In this document: piece after piece, positions 41,924 through 52,224 of the stretch | How positions within the stretch are numbered: position 1 is the stretch's first letter | Layout of the letters: every line of letters starts with the position of its first letter | From: Erwinia persicina NBRC 102418 | GTDB lineage: Bacteria; Pseudomonadota; Gammaproteobacteria; Enterobacterales; Enterobacteriaceae | Length of the DNA stretch: 64,000 nt | Direction: 5' to 3' | Assembly: GCF_001571305.1 (NCBI RefSeq) | Contig: NZ_BCTN01000008.1 | Location: 62,001-126,000 of the forward strand | Notes under the pieces: generated by a model | Seen by the model: the letters and a program-made list of their open reading frames with translations, nothing else | Told to the model about the DNA's origin: nothing | Databases searched by the model: none | Made by a program: the position numbers and the translations under genes

Positions 41924-42902
41924 AGCCACTCAAGAAAAATCTAGCGTAAATTCAACAGGCGAGCGCCTGCGTGGTGCCCGTGAGCTTATGGGCCTGACTC
42001 AGCAGAATGTTGCTGAACGCCTCTGCCTGAAACTTTCCACTGTTCGTGATATTGAAGAGGACAAGTCGCCTGCCGATCTGGCGTCGACATTCTTGCGTGG
42101 CTACATCCGCTCCTACGCACGTCTGGTGCGTGTGCCGGAAGAAGAGCTGCTACCGATGATGGCGAAACAGGCCCCGGTCAGAGCCGCAAAAGTTGAACCG
42201 ATGCAAAGCTATTCCCTCGGAAAACGCCGCAAAAAACGCGACGGCTGGTTGATGATCTTCACCTGGCTGGTGCTGTTTGTAGTGGTGGGCCTGACGGGAG
42301 CCTGGTGGTGGCAAAATCATAAAGCCGCTCAGGACGATCTGGTGACGATGGCCGATCAAAATGCTTCGTCTGATGGGGATAACAGTCAGTCTATCCCCCT
42401 GACTGACAGTAATGCCGGCAGCGGCGCCGATAACGGCGCGCAGACGGCCATTCCGTTAGACACCGCGCCAGCAGCGTCTGCGAACAGCAGCCGTGCCCCA
42501 GCCGCCGCGCCGACGACGGAAGCGCCCTCTACGGCAAACACGCAGGCTGATAATACTCAGCCTGCCGTGGTTTCACCAAGTCAGGCACCGGTTGATACCG
42601 GTGCCAATGGCCAACTGCCTACCAGCAGCGCTGGCGTCAGCCAGCCTGCCGTTGACCCGAATGCTGTGGTCATGAGCTTTTCCGCCGATTGCTGGCTGGA
42701 AGTCACCGATGCCGCAGGTAAGAAATTATTTAGCGGTATTCAGCGCAGCGGAGGCAAACTCAGTCTTGCTGGTACAGCACCTTATCGTTTGAAAATTGGT
42801 GCACCAGCCGCAGTACAGATTGAATATCAGGGCAAACCTGTCGATCTGAGTCGTTATATCCGTACTAACCAGGTTGCTCGCCTGACTCTGGGTGCGCAAT
42901 AA
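41913..42902 (+). CDS. rodZ: cytoskeleton protein RodZ
   Basis: Bitopic membrane protein that links MreB filaments to the elongation wall machinery and sets rod shape. An N-terminal Cro-like helix-turn-helix (about 17-80, [20 protein letters not shown]) is followed by a basic patch GKRRKKRDG and one membrane helix (111-133). A Pro/Ala/Thr-rich periplasmic linker (~145-245) leads to a C-terminal beta domain (DUF4115). Length 329 (E. coli 337). The start lies inside pilW. Confidence 0.95.
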   Translation: MNTEATQEKSSVNSTGERLRGARELMGLTQQNVAERLCLKLSTVRDIEEDKSPADLASTFLRGYIRSYARLVRVPEEELLPMMAKQAPVRAAKVEPMQSYSLGKRRKKRDGWLMIFTWLVLFVVVGLTGAWWWQNHKAAQDDLVTMADQNASSDGDNSQSIPLTDSNAGSGADNGAQTAIPLDTAPAASANSSRAPAAAPTTEAPSTANTQADNTQPAVVSPSQAPVDTGANGQLPTSSAGVSQPAVDPNAVVMSFSADCWLEVTDAAGKKLFSGIQRSGGKLSLAGTAPYRLKIGAPAAVQIEYQGKPVDLSRYIRTNQVARLTLGAQ

Positions 42903-42941
42903 CGCATCTTCTCTGGTCTCGAGTAATTGTGGAGAAAGAAT

Positions 42942-44063
42942 ATGCATAACGAAGCACCCATTATCCGTCGCAAATCAAAACGCATTTACGTCGGCAAGGT
43001 GCCCGTGGGTGACGGTGCACCTATCGCCGTTCAGTCCATGACCAATACCCGTACCACCGACGTTGCCGCGACGGTCGCACAAATCAAAGCGCTGGAACGT
43101 GTCGGTGTCGACATTGTACGTGTCTCCGTGCCGACCATGGATGCCGCGGAAGCTTTTCGTCTGATTAAACAGCAGGTGAATGTCCCGCTGGTCGCTGACA
43201 TTCATTTTGACTACCGCATCGCGCTGAAAGTGGCCGAATATGGGGTGGACTGCCTGCGCATCAACCCCGGCAATATTGGCAATGAAGAGCGCATTCGCTC
43301 GGTCGTTGACTGTGCCCGCCACTACAACATTCCTATCCGCATTGGTGTGAACGGCGGTTCGCTGGAAAAAGATCTGCAGGAAAAATATGGCGAGCCTAAT
43401 CCGCAGGCGTTGCTGGAATCCGCCATGCGTCACGTGGATATTCTTGACCGGCTGAACTTTGATATGTTCAAAGTCAGCGTCAAGGCCTCCGATGTGTTTC
43501 TTGCCGTAGAATCCTACCGCCTGCTGGCGAAGCAGATCGACCAGCCGCTGCATCTGGGTATTACCGAAGCGGGTGGCGCCCGTGCGGGTGCGGTGAAATC
43601 CGCGATTGGCCTGGGCCTTTTACTGTCTGAAGGCATCGGCGATACGCTGCGCATCTCGCTGGCGGCAGATCCGGTTGAAGAAGTGAAAGTCGGCTTTGAT
43701 ATCCTCAAATCGCTGCGCATTCGCTCACGCGGGATTAACTTTATTGCCTGCCCGACCTGTTCACGTCAGGAATTTGACGTTATCGGTACGGTGAATGCCC
43801 TGGAAGAGCGGCTGGAAGATATCATCACCCCGATGGACATTTCCATCATTGGCTGTGTGGTTAACGGCCCCGGTGAAGCGACCGTTTCCACCATGGGGGT
43901 GACCGGCGGCAGCAAGAAAAGTGGTTTCTACGAGGACGGCGTGCGTCTGCGCGAGCGTCTGGATAACGACAATATGATTGACCAGTTGGAAGCGCGCATC
44001 CGTGCGAAGGCCACCATCCTGGACGCATCACGCCGGATTGATATCCAGCAGGTCGAAAAATAA
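42942..44063 (+). CDS. ispG: 4-hydroxy-3-methylbut-2-enyl-diphosphate synthase
   Basis: Penultimate enzyme of the MEP isoprenoid pathway, reducing MEcPP to HMBPP with a [4Fe-4S] cluster. Cluster cysteines are in [11 protein letters not shown] and [10 protein letters not shown]. The start at 42942 gives 373 residues beginning [18 protein letters not shown] as in E. coli (372), with GGAG upstream. Essential and cluster-dependent, so cell survival requires some working cluster-assembly system despite the reduced isc locus. Confidence 0.97.
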   Translation: MHNEAPIIRRKSKRIYVGKVPVGDGAPIAVQSMTNTRTTDVAATVAQIKALERVGVDIVRVSVPTMDAAEAFRLIKQQVNVPLVADIHFDYRIALKVAEYGVDCLRINPGNIGNEERIRSVVDCARHYNIPIRIGVNGGSLEKDLQEKYGEPNPQALLESAMRHVDILDRLNFDMFKVSVKASDVFLAVESYRLLAKQIDQPLHLGITEAGGARAGAVKSAIGLGLLLSEGIGDTLRISLAADPVEEVKVGFDILKSLRIRSRGINFIACPTCSRQEFDVIGTVNALEERLEDIITPMDISIIGCVVNGPGEATVSTMGVTGGSKKSGFYEDGVRLRERLDNDNMIDQLEARIRAKATILDASRRIDIQQVEK

Positions 44064-44145
44064 TTAATCGCGCCCGGTCATGCCTTAGGGGTGACCACGA
44101 TGGTTGGTTACCCCGGGCCGGGCACTCATTGATGAGAACATTGTA
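44064..44145 (+). ncRNA. SroE-like structured RNA between ispG and hisS
   Basis: E. coli has the small RNA SroE in this same interval. Here the spacer forms a nested hairpin: outer stem GCCCGG (44072-44077) / CCGGGC (44118-44123), inner 10-bp stem GGGGTGACCA (44088-44097) / TGGTTACCCC (44105-44114) with one G-U pair. Assignment rests on position and structure, not on sequence I can match base for base; it may simply be a structured hisS leader. Confidence 0.5.
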
Positions 44146-45423
44146 GTGGCGAAAAATATACAGGCCATCCGTGGCATGAACGACTATTTACCCGCTGACA
44201 CGGTCGTGTGGCAGCGGATTGAGCAGATCCTGAAACAGGTATTAGGCAGCTACGGCTTCAGCGAAATTCGCCTGCCGATTGTAGAGCAGACCCCGTTATT
44301 CAAACGCGCTATCGGTGAAGTCACCGACGTGGTTGAAAAAGAGATGTATACCTTCGACGATCGCAATGGCGAAAGCCTGACACTGCGTCCGGAAGGCACC
44401 GCAGGCTGTGTGCGCGCGGGCATTGAACACGGTCTGCTGTACAATCAGGAACAACGCCTGTGGTATATCGGTCCCATGTTCCGCTATGAGCGTCCACAAA
44501 AAGGCCGCTACCGTCAGTTCCATCAGATTGGTGCTGAAGTCTTTGGTCTGCAGGGGCCGGATATCGATGCCGAACTGATCATGATGACGGCCCGCTGGTG
44601 GAAAGCACTGGGGATCGCCGAGCATGTGAAACTGGAGCTGAACTCTATCGGTTCCCTTGACGCGCGCGCAAACTACCGCGATGCACTCGTGGCCTTCCTG
44701 GAGCAGCATATCGACGTGCTGGATGAAGACTGTAAACGCCGCATGTATACTAACCCGCTGCGCGTGCTGGACAGCAAAAACCCGGACGTTCAGGTGCTGC
44801 TTAATGACGCGCCAACGCTGGGTGACTACCTGGATGACGCGTCCCGTGAGCATTTCACCGGGCTGTGCAGCCTGCTGGATGATGCCGGCATCGCTTACAC
44901 CATCAATCAGCGTCTGGTGCGGGGTCTCGACTACTATAACCGCACCGTATTTGAGTGGGTCACCAGCAGCCTGGGTTCCCAGGGCACCGTCTGTGCCGGG
45001 GGCCGCTATGATGGTCTGGTCGAACAACTTGGTGGCCGTGCAACGCCGGCTGTCGGTTTCGCGATGGGCCTGGAGCGCCTGGTCCTGCTGGTGCAGGCCG
45101 TTAATCCGGAATTTGAACCGACGCGCATTGTTGATGTCTATGTTATCGCTTCGGGTGAGGGCGTACAGAGTGCCGCGATGAAGCTGGCAGAACAGCTGCG
45201 CGATGCGCTGCCTGAACTGAAACTCATGACGAACTTTGGTGGCGGCAACTTTAAGAAGCAGTTTGCGCGTGCAGACAAGTGGGGCGCCCGCATTGCACTG
45301 GTACTCGGCGAAGATGAAGTGGCTAATGGCCAGCTGGTGATCAAAGATTTGCGTAACGGTGAGCAGCACACGCTGGCACAAAGTGATGCGGCAACCACGC
45401 TGGCGTCACTGATACAGCGTTAA
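44146..45423 (+). CDS. hisS: histidyl-tRNA synthetase
   Basis: Class II synthetase that charges tRNA-His. Motif 2 is in [20 protein letters not shown], the histidine-specific segments are [15 protein letters not shown] and [14 protein letters not shown], and an anticodon-binding domain follows from about residue 330. The start GTG 44146 ([16 protein letters not shown]) gives 425 residues, matching E. coli (424), which also uses GTG; the frame is open from a TTG at 44104 but that part falls in the structured spacer. Confidence 0.97.
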   Translation: MAKNIQAIRGMNDYLPADTVVWQRIEQILKQVLGSYGFSEIRLPIVEQTPLFKRAIGEVTDVVEKEMYTFDDRNGESLTLRPEGTAGCVRAGIEHGLLYNQEQRLWYIGPMFRYERPQKGRYRQFHQIGAEVFGLQGPDIDAELIMMTARWWKALGIAEHVKLELNSIGSLDARANYRDALVAFLEQHIDVLDEDCKRRMYTNPLRVLDSKNPDVQVLLNDAPTLGDYLDDASREHFTGLCSLLDDAGIAYTINQRLVRGLDYYNRTVFEWVTSSLGSQGTVCAGGRYDGLVEQLGGRATPAVGFAMGLERLVLLVQAVNPEFEPTRIVDVYVIASGEGVQSAAMKLAEQLRDALPELKLMTNFGGGNFKKQFARADKWGARIALVLGEDEVANGQLVIKDLRNGEQHTLAQSDAATTLASLIQR

Positions 45424-45460
45424 GCCCCTGCAGTGGCACGATTTAAAGGAGTAGGATTGC

Positions 45461-46081
45461 GTGGAAGTATATAGCAACGAAAACGAACAGGTAGATGCGC
45501 TGAAGAACTTCTTTGCTCAAAATGGCAAAGCATTAGTGGTCGGCGTCGTTCTGGGGGTTGGGGCACTGCTTGGCTGGCGTTACTGGAGTCATCACCAGGA
45601 CAGCGGGTCGCGTGAAGTTTCCGCCTCTTACCAGCAGGTCACCTCGGCGCTGGACGCCAGCAAACCTGCCTCGCTTGACGCGGTGGCGAAGTTTGCCAGT
45701 GAAAACAGCAATACCTACGGTGCGCTGGCTTCACTGGATCTGGCAAAGCGCTATATCGATAACAACCAGCTGGATAAAGCCGTACAGCAATTGCAGAGCG
45801 GCCTGAAAAGCACCAAAGATGCCAACCTGCAGGCCGTGCTGAATCTGCGCCTTGCGCGTATCCAGCTTCAGCAGAAACAGCCTGATGCTGTGCTAAAAAC
45901 CCTTGAAAGTGTTAAGGGTGATGGCTGGGCTGCCATCGTGGCTGATGTACGCGGTGAAGCGTTACTCAGCAAAGGCGACGCAAAGGGTGCACGCGATGCG
46001 TGGACTAAAGGGATCGACTCTGATGCCTCATCGTCGCTGAAAGAGATGCTGCAAATGAAAGTGAATAATCTGCCGGGTTAA
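45461..46081 (+). CDS. yfgM: ancillary SecYEG translocon subunit YfgM
   Basis: Inner-membrane protein of 206 residues, same as E. coli, that associates with SecYEG and the chaperone PpiD and affects the Rcs response. A single membrane helix (about 24-42, ALVVGVVLGVGALLGWRYW) is followed by periplasmic tetratricopeptide-like repeats (NTYGALASLDLAKRYIDNNQ). It starts with GTG 45461 behind AAAGGAG. Lies in the hisS-yfgM-bamB-der order of E. coli. Confidence 0.95.
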   Translation: MEVYSNENEQVDALKNFFAQNGKALVVGVVLGVGALLGWRYWSHHQDSGSREVSASYQQVTSALDASKPASLDAVAKFASENSNTYGALASLDLAKRYIDNNQLDKAVQQLQSGLKSTKDANLQAVLNLRLARIQLQQKQPDAVLKTLESVKGDGWAAIVADVRGEALLSKGDAKGARDAWTKGIDSDASSSLKEMLQMKVNNLPG

Positions 46082-46179
46082 TTTCCAGCCTGTCACCGCA
46101 GGAAAGGGCGAATGTTAGCTGCCTGCGGGATTGGTATAAGGCTCTAATATTTGGCCTGCACAGGCACAAGAGGGATTTC

Positions 46180-47361
46180 ATGGAATTGCGTAAGTTACTT
46201 CTGCCGGGACTGATGTCAGTCACTTTACTCAGCGGATGTTCATGGTTCAGCGGTGAAGAGGACGTGGTGAAAATGTCACCACTGCCAACGGTTCAAAACC
46301 AGTTCGAACCACAAAAAGTCTGGAGCACATCGGTTGGTGATGGGGTGGGGGATTTTTACTCTAACCTGCACCCCGCCTGGGCGGAAAATACCGTCTATGC
46401 TGCTGACCGCCATGGCGTAGTGAAAGCCCTGAACTCCGGCGACGGCAAAGAACAGTGGAAAGTGGACCTGTCAGAAAAAACCGGTTTCTTCTCCAGCAAT
46501 ATTCCTGCGCTGCTTTCCGGTGGCCTGGCCGTTGACGCGGGCCATGTCTACATCGGTAGCGAACGCGGTCAGGTATTTGCGCTGAATACCAGCGATGGAT
46601 CGGTCGCATGGCAGACTAAAGCGGCGGGTGAAGTGCTGTCCCGTCCTGTCGTCAGCGATGGTCTGGTACTGGTTCACACCAGTAACGGTATGCTGCAGGG
46701 TCTGGATCAGACCAGCGGTAATATCAAATGGACGGTTAACCTCGACGTACCGGCACTGAGCCTGCGCGGTGAGTCTGCACCGGCAACGGCGTTTGGCGCG
46801 GCCATTGTTGGCGGCGATAACGGCCGGGTCAGCGCTGTCATCATGAACCAGGGCCAGATTATCTGGCAGCAGCGTATCTCCCAGCCAAGCGGAGCCACTG
46901 AAATCGACCGTCTGGCGGATGTGGATACGACGCCGGTTATCGTTAACGGTGTGGTTTACGCACTGGCTTACAACGGTAACCTGACGGCGCTGGATCTGCG
47001 CTCAGGTCAGATCCTGTGGAAACGCGAAATTGGTTCAGTCCACGACATGATCGTTGACGCAGGCCGTATCTACCTGGTGGATCAGGATGACCGCGTGATT
47101 GCCCTGAATACGGACGGCGGAGTGACTCTGTGGCGTCAGAGCGACCTGCTGCACCGTAACCTGACCTCGCCGGTGTTGTTTAACGGCTACCTGGTGGTCG
47201 GTGATTCAGAAGGCTACCTGCACTGGATTAATACGGACGACGGACGTTTTGTTGCGCAGCAGAAACTGGACAGTTCTGGCTTCCAGACTGAACCTGTTGT
47301 TGCCAGCGACAAGCTGCTGATCCAATCCAAAGACGGTGAGGTTTACGCGATTACGCGTTAA
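46180..47361 (+). CDS. bamB: outer-membrane assembly factor BamB
   Basis: Lipoprotein of the BAM complex that inserts beta-barrel proteins into the outer membrane. The lipobox LLSGC gives lipidated Cys20, and the mature part is an eight-bladed beta-propeller with PQQ-like repeats (ALNTSDGSVAWQ, ALDLRSGQILWKRE, WINTDDGRFVAQQ). Length 393 (E. coli 392). Followed by a hairpin terminator. Confidence 0.97.
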   Translation: MELRKLLLPGLMSVTLLSGCSWFSGEEDVVKMSPLPTVQNQFEPQKVWSTSVGDGVGDFYSNLHPAWAENTVYAADRHGVVKALNSGDGKEQWKVDLSEKTGFFSSNIPALLSGGLAVDAGHVYIGSERGQVFALNTSDGSVAWQTKAAGEVLSRPVVSDGLVLVHTSNGMLQGLDQTSGNIKWTVNLDVPALSLRGESAPATAFGAAIVGGDNGRVSAVIMNQGQIIWQQRISQPSGATEIDRLADVDTTPVIVNGVVYALAYNGNLTALDLRSGQILWKREIGSVHDMIVDAGRIYLVDQDDRVIALNTDGGVTLWRQSDLLHRNLTSPVLFNGYLVVGDSEGYLHWINTDDGRFVAQQKLDSSGFQTEPVVASDKLLIQSKDGEVYAITR

Positions 47362-47432
47362 TTCTCTGGTCAGTCTGAGCCCCAAAGATCACCCTCTGTT
47401 ACCATCGTGACAGGCGGTGAGATGAAGGGTAA

Positions 47433-47462
47433 GCGGCTCCTGAATGTTCAGGGGCCGTTTTG
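47433..47462 (+). terminator. bamB terminator
   Basis: A stem CGGCTCCTGAA / TTCAGGGGCCG (47433-47457, one T-G pair) followed by TTTTGTTTTA. Separates bamB from der. Confidence 0.8.
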
Positions 47463-47580
47463 TTTTATCCAAGGCGTGTTATTCTAGGCGCCATCGGCCT
47501 GAGTAGAGCGGCAGTTAATCTGTCTGCACAGCGAATAATATCGCAGCCAGGCGCTTATTTTTTAGTTATGAGGCTTCACT

Positions 47581-49080
47581 ATGGTACCTGTGGTCGCGCT
47601 GGTCGGGCGTCCCAATGTGGGAAAATCCACCCTGTTTAACCGTTTGACGCGCACACGAGATGCGCTGGTGGCAGATTTTCCCGGGCTTACCCGAGATCGC
47701 AAATATGGCCGCGCCGAAATAGAAGGGCGTGAGTTTATTTGTATCGATACCGGTGGTATCGACGGTAATGAAGAGGGCGTGGAAACGCGCATGGCGGAAC
47801 AGTCACTGCTGGCGATTGAAGAAGCCGATGTCGTGCTGTTTATGGTCGATGCCCGTGCCGGGCTGATGCCTGCTGATACGGCGATCGCCAAACACCTGCG
47901 CTCACGCGACAAACCAACGTTTATCGTGGCGAACAAAACCGACGGTCTGGATGCGGATTCTGCCGTCACTGACTTCTGGTCGCTGGGGCTGGGTGAAATC
48001 CATGCGATTGCCGCCTCTCACGGGCGCGGTGTGACCAGCCTGCTGGAGCTGGTGCTGCTGCCGTGGATGGACGTAGTCGCGCCAGAGCGTGAACTGACAG
48101 AAGAAGAAGAGAACGAAGCCTACTGGGCGGAGTTTGCGGCGAAAGAAGCCAAAGCCAGCGGTGAAATGCCGGAAGATGAAGAAGATGACTTTAACCCGCT
48201 GGATCTGCCGATCAAGCTGGCCATTGTCGGTCGTCCGAATGTGGGTAAGTCAACGCTCACTAACCGCATTCTTGGTGAAGAGCGTGTCGTGGTCTATGAC
48301 ATGCCGGGCACCACGCGTGACAGCATTTACATTCCGATGGAGCGCGACGGGCGTGAATATGTCCTGATCGACACCGCCGGGGTGCGTAAGCGCGGGAAAA
48401 TCACTGAAACCGTCGAAAAGTTCTCAGTGATCAAAACCCTGAAAGCGATTGAAGATGCCAACGTTGTGCTGCTGGTGATTGATGCGCACGAAGGCATTTC
48501 CGATCAGGATCTCTCGCTGTTGGGCTTTATCCTCAATAGCGGGCGCTCACTGGTGATCGTGGTCAACAAGTGGGATGGTCTGTCACAGGAAATCCGTGAT
48601 GAGGTGAAAGAGCAACTGGACTACCGTCTGGGCTTTATCGATTTCGCCCGCATTCACTTTATTTCCGCCCTGCACGGCAGCGGCGTGGGTAACCTGTTTG
48701 AATCCGTGACCGAAGCCTACGACTGTTCTACCCGCCGCGTTAACACCTCCATGCTGACGCGCATTATGAACATGGCGGCCGACGATCATCAGCCACCACT
48801 GGTGCGCAGCCGCCGCGTGAAGCTGAAATATGCGCACGCTGGCGGCTATAACCCACCGATTGTCGTGATCCACGGTAATCAGGTTAAAGACCTGCCGGAT
48901 TCCTACAAACGTTATCTGATGAACTATTTCCGCCGCTCACTGGAAATAATGGGTACGCCAATCCGTATTCAGTTCAAAGAGGGTGATAACCCGTATGAAG
49001 GTAAGCGCAACCTGCTGACGCCAAATCAGCAGCGTAAGCGCCAGCGCCTGATGAGTCATCTCAAAAAGAACAAACGTTGA
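47581..49080 (+). CDS. der: ribosome-associated GTPase Der (EngA)
   Basis: Essential GTPase with two tandem G domains, acting in 50S subunit assembly. First G domain: [12 protein letters not shown] and DTGGIDG; second (from about residue 210): [12 protein letters not shown] and DTAGVRKRG; the C-terminal KH-like domain ends [16 protein letters not shown] highly acidic linker (about 160-205, with [12 protein letters not shown] and MPEDEEDDF) joins the G domains. Length 499 (E. coli 490). Followed by a strong terminator. Confidence 0.98.
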   Translation: MVPVVALVGRPNVGKSTLFNRLTRTRDALVADFPGLTRDRKYGRAEIEGREFICIDTGGIDGNEEGVETRMAEQSLLAIEEADVVLFMVDARAGLMPADTAIAKHLRSRDKPTFIVANKTDGLDADSAVTDFWSLGLGEIHAIAASHGRGVTSLLELVLLPWMDVVAPERELTEEEENEAYWAEFAAKEAKASGEMPEDEEDDFNPLDLPIKLAIVGRPNVGKSTLTNRILGEERVVVYDMPGTTRDSIYIPMERDGREYVLIDTAGVRKRGKITETVEKFSVIKTLKAIEDANVVLLVIDAHEGISDQDLSLLGFILNSGRSLVIVVNKWDGLSQEIRDEVKEQLDYRLGFIDFARIHFISALHGSGVGNLFESVTEAYDCSTRRVNTSMLTRIMNMAADDHQPPLVRSRRVKLKYAHAGGYNPPIVVIHGNQVKDLPDSYKRYLMNYFRRSLEIMGTPIRIQFKEGDNPYEGKRNLLTPNQQRKRQRLMSHLKKNKR

Positions 49081-49085
49081 TCCGT

Positions 49086-49110
49086 AAGGGGGCCTGATGG
49101 CCCCCTTTGT
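49086..49110 (+). terminator. der terminator
   Basis: A perfect 9-bp stem AAGGGGGCC / GGCCCCCTT with loop TGAT (49086-49107), then TGTTTTAT. Confidence 0.85.
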
Positions 49111-49145
49111 TTTATGCTTAACCGCAAAGACAAAGGAGAGACTGA

Positions 49146-49367
49146 ATGAACAGACCTTGCCCGCGCTGCCAGCACCTGAACGCCACCAACGATGGCAGCG
49201 TCTGCCCCGAATGCCAGCACCCTTTCACCGCCTGCTGCCCCGACTGCCAGCATCCGCTGCACGTGCTCAAAGCCTGTGGCGCGATCGACTACTTTTGCCA
49301 GCAGGGTCATGGATTAATTTCTAAAAAGCGTCTGCTGTGGCTGCCTGTGGCACCAGAACAGGGCTAA
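49146..49367 (+). CDS. yfgJ: zinc-ribbon protein YfgJ
   Basis: A 73-residue protein with three to four CxxC pairs (CPRCQH, CPECQH, CPDCQH, and the C-terminal ACGAIDYFCQQGHGLISKKR), so probably a rubredoxin-like zinc-binding fold. The C-terminal motif is shared with E. coli YfgJ (71 residues), which also lies after der. Function unknown. AAGGAGAG precedes the ATG at 49146. Confidence 0.88.
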   Translation: MNRPCPRCQHLNATNDGSVCPECQHPFTACCPDCQHPLHVLKACGAIDYFCQQGHGLISKKRLLWLPVAPEQG

Positions 49368-49625
49368 TCCTTTCTTTTTATCACGTTAATCTTTTTGTGC
49401 GGCCCCCGGTCTGACAAGGCGGGTAATGAGCCGGTTGTTAATTTTGTGTTTAGCAAATTACGAACCTGATGGTACAATCCTGCCGCTTGCTTCCGGTGCT
49501 CTGCCACGCCAGCCGTGACTTCAGAGACTCCGCAGTCAATGCAGGACCGGATGCTATCCGTGTAACATGTTAATAAAGATAAGGTCATCCTAATAAACCT
49601 TGTCTTCTCCAGGAGTATTTCTGCT

Positions 49626-52052
49626 ATGCCTCAAATCAACGCCGGGTCATCAAAATGGCTGGGCCTGTGGTGTTTCCTGCTGGGTTTAATTTTACTGGCA
49701 ACGGGCCTTTACTTTGTCATCGGGGGAGGAAAGTTGGTTTCCCTGGGCGGCAGCTGGTATTTCGCGATCGCCGGTATCGTTACCGTGCTTTCTGCTATCC
49801 AGTTCTTCCGACGCCGGGCTTCCGCCGTGGTGATATATGGCCTGGTGTTTGTGGGATCGGCAATCTGGGCCGTGCTGGATGCCGGGATCGACTTCTGGCC
49901 GCTGGTCTCCCGCCTGATGTTCCTGGCAGGAATACTGCTGCTGACGTTAGTGACCTGGCCATCCCTGCGTAAGCATGAAGGCAAACCTGCGGGAGCGAAA
50001 GGCGCTTACGCATTGAGCGCTATGACCGTCGTCGGCCTGCTGGCCACGCTGTACGGCATGTACCAGCCGCACCCGACCGTCGCCAACGGTCAGGAGCTGC
50101 CGCTGGTACCGGTGGATAAGTCCAGCGAACAGAAGAACTGGGATAACTATGGCAATACCGCCGGCGGCAGCCGCTTTGTGGCGCTGGATCAGATCACCCG
50201 TGATAACGTAAAAGACCTGAAGCCAGTCTGGACTTATCGCACCGGTGATATTCCGGAAAGTCCGACCGGCAGCGGCGCGGAAGATCAGCAAACTCCGCTG
50301 CAGGTTGGTGACCGCGTATTCCTCTGTACCCCCCATAACAACGTGATTGCGCTGGATGCCGATACCGGCAAGCAGATCTGGAAAACCGAGATCAACGCCC
50401 AGTCTCAGGTATGGAATCGCTGCCGTGGCCTGGCCTACTTTGATGCCAGTAAACCGCTTGAACAGCCGACGGTACCAGGATCCACCCCGGTTAAACCGAT
50501 AAAGCTGGCCGCAGGTGATACCTGTCAGCGCCGTATTCTGATGAATACCATTGACGCACGTCTGGTGGCGATCAATGCCGAAAACGGTGAAATGTGTGAG
50601 AACTTTGGTGACAAAGGGGTGGTTGACCTGAAAGCCGGTCTGGGCGACGCCAGCGATCCGAAGTATCAGCTAACCTCAGCCCCGACGCTGGCCGGTACCA
50701 CCGTGGTCGTGGGGGGCCGTGTGGCCGACAACGTGCAGACTGATATGCCTGGCGGCGTACTGCGCGGCTTTGACGTTATCACCGGTGAAATGCGCTGGGC
50801 GTTTGACCCGGGCAATGAAGATCCGAATGCGCCACTGGAAGCGGGTAAAACCTACGCTCGCAGTACGCCAAACTCCTGGGCCCCCATGTCTTACGACGCC
50901 GGGATGAACACCGTGTTCCTGCCTATGGGCAGTTCCTCTGTTGACCTGTGGGGCGCCAACCGCAACGCGCTGGATCACAAATACGGGGCCTCCATTCTGG
51001 CGCTGGACGCAACCACCGGTAAAGAGAAGTGGGTTTATCAGACCGTGCATAACGATCTGTGGGACTTTGACATTCCGATGCAGCCAAGCCTGATCGACTT
51101 CCCGCAGAAAGATGGCAGCACCAGACCCGCTATCGTATTCGGTACGAAAGCAGGGCAGATTTTTGTACTGGATCGCCTGACCGGTCAGCCGCTGACTGAA
51201 GTGAAAGAAGTGCCAGTGAAAGCGGGCAACATTCCCAACGAGCAGTACACTCCGACCCAGCCAAAATCAGTGGGCATGCCGCAGATTGGTGCGGAAACGC
51301 TGAAAGAATCTGATATGTGGGGTGCGACGCCGTTCGATCAGCTGGCCTGCCGTATTGGTTTTAAATCCATGCGTTACGATGGCCTGTACACCGTACCCGG
51401 TACTGACCTGTCTCTGAGCTTCCCGGGATCGCTGGGTGGCATGAACTGGGGCAGCCTGTCGACCGATCCGAACAACCACTATATTTTCGCCAACGACATG
51501 CGCCTGGGCCTGTGGGTACAGATGGTACCGGTGCAGGCTGATGCGAAAGCCAGCGATGGTGGGGAAGCGGTCAACGCCGGTATGGGTGCGGTTCCACTGA
51601 AAGGTACGCCGTATGCGGTGAACAAAAACCGCTTTATGTCGCCAATGGGCATTCCCTGCCAGAAACCACCGTTTGGTACGCTGTCGGCTATCGATCTAAA
51701 AACGCAGAAGGTCGTGTGGCAGGTTCCGGTGGGTACCGTGCAGGATACGGGCCCGTTAGGGATCAAAATGCATGCGCCAATGCCGGTCGGTATGCCGACG
51801 CTGGGCGGGACGCTGGCCACACAGGGCGGTCTGGTGTTTATCGCCGGGACTCAGGATTACTACCTGCGCGCTTTCGATACCTCAACCGGTAAAGAAGTGT
51901 GGAAAGCCCGACTGCCGGTCGGCAGCCAGGGCGGTCCGATGAGCTATAAATCACCGAAAACCGGTAAGCAGTACATCATCATTTCTGCCGGTGGCGCACG
52001 CCAGTCGCCGGATCGCGGTGATTATGTGATCGCTTACGCTCTGGACAAATAA
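49626..52052 (+). CDS. gcd: membrane-bound PQQ-dependent glucose dehydrogenase
   Basis: Quinoprotein of 808 residues (E. coli Gcd 796), glucose/quinate/shikimate family. Five N-terminal membrane helices (residues ~10-145) anchor it; the periplasmic propeller carries W-motif repeats and binds PQQ and calcium, with catalytic-loop segments such as VHNDLWDFDIPMQPS and GATPFDQLACRIGF. It oxidises aldoses to lactones and feeds ubiquinone. Exact sugar (glucose versus quinate or other) is inferred. The protein is a diverged member compared with E. coli Gcd, and its site between yfgJ and xseA is not that of E. coli gcd, so it may be a second family copy. The 258-bp leader holds no recognised element. 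Confidence 0.85.
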   Translation: MPQINAGSSKWLGLWCFLLGLILLATGLYFVIGGGKLVSLGGSWYFAIAGIVTVLSAIQFFRRRASAVVIYGLVFVGSAIWAVLDAGIDFWPLVSRLMFLAGILLLTLVTWPSLRKHEGKPAGAKGAYALSAMTVVGLLATLYGMYQPHPTVANGQELPLVPVDKSSEQKNWDNYGNTAGGSRFVALDQITRDNVKDLKPVWTYRTGDIPESPTGSGAEDQQTPLQVGDRVFLCTPHNNVIALDADTGKQIWKTEINAQSQVWNRCRGLAYFDASKPLEQPTVPGSTPVKPIKLAAGDTCQRRILMNTIDARLVAINAENGEMCENFGDKGVVDLKAGLGDASDPKYQLTSAPTLAGTTVVVGGRVADNVQTDMPGGVLRGFDVITGEMRWAFDPGNEDPNAPLEAGKTYARSTPNSWAPMSYDAGMNTVFLPMGSSSVDLWGANRNALDHKYGASILALDATTGKEKWVYQTVHNDLWDFDIPMQPSLIDFPQKDGSTRPAIVFGTKAGQIFVLDRLTGQPLTEVKEVPVKAGNIPNEQYTPTQPKSVGMPQIGAETLKESDMWGATPFDQLACRIGFKSMRYDGLYTVPGTDLSLSFPGSLGGMNWGSLSTDPNNHYIFANDMRLGLWVQMVPVQADAKASDGGEAVNAGMGAVPLKGTPYAVNKNRFMSPMGIPCQKPPFGTLSAIDLKTQKVVWQVPVGTVQDTGPLGIKMHAPMPVGMPTLGGTLATQGGLVFIAGTQDYYLRAFDTSTGKEVWKARLPVGSQGGPMSYKSPKTGKQYIIISAGGARQSPDRGDYVIAYALDK

Positions 52053-52085
52053 GGCCTGGCGATCCCTTGCTGACCTGACAGTCAA

Positions 52086-52117
52086 AGCCCCTTCAGTAAT
52101 GAAGGGGCTTTTTTTAT
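52086..52117 (+). terminator. gcd terminator
   Basis: A perfect 9-bp stem AGCCCCTTC / GAAGGGGCT with loop AGTAAT (52086-52109) followed by seven T. Confidence 0.93.
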
Positions 52118-52224
52118 TTGTTAATATCCTTTCAGCCCGTTCGCTGGCGAAAGAACGTAAGTGCGGGTGGCGTTATCGTGGCGGCGCGTTCAACGTAACG
52201 CATAATAAATAACAGGAAACGTTA

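Noticed and set aside
44296-45381. 361-codon open frame antisense to hisS
   Set aside because: Antisense shadow of a fully conserved hisS; no ribosome site or known family.
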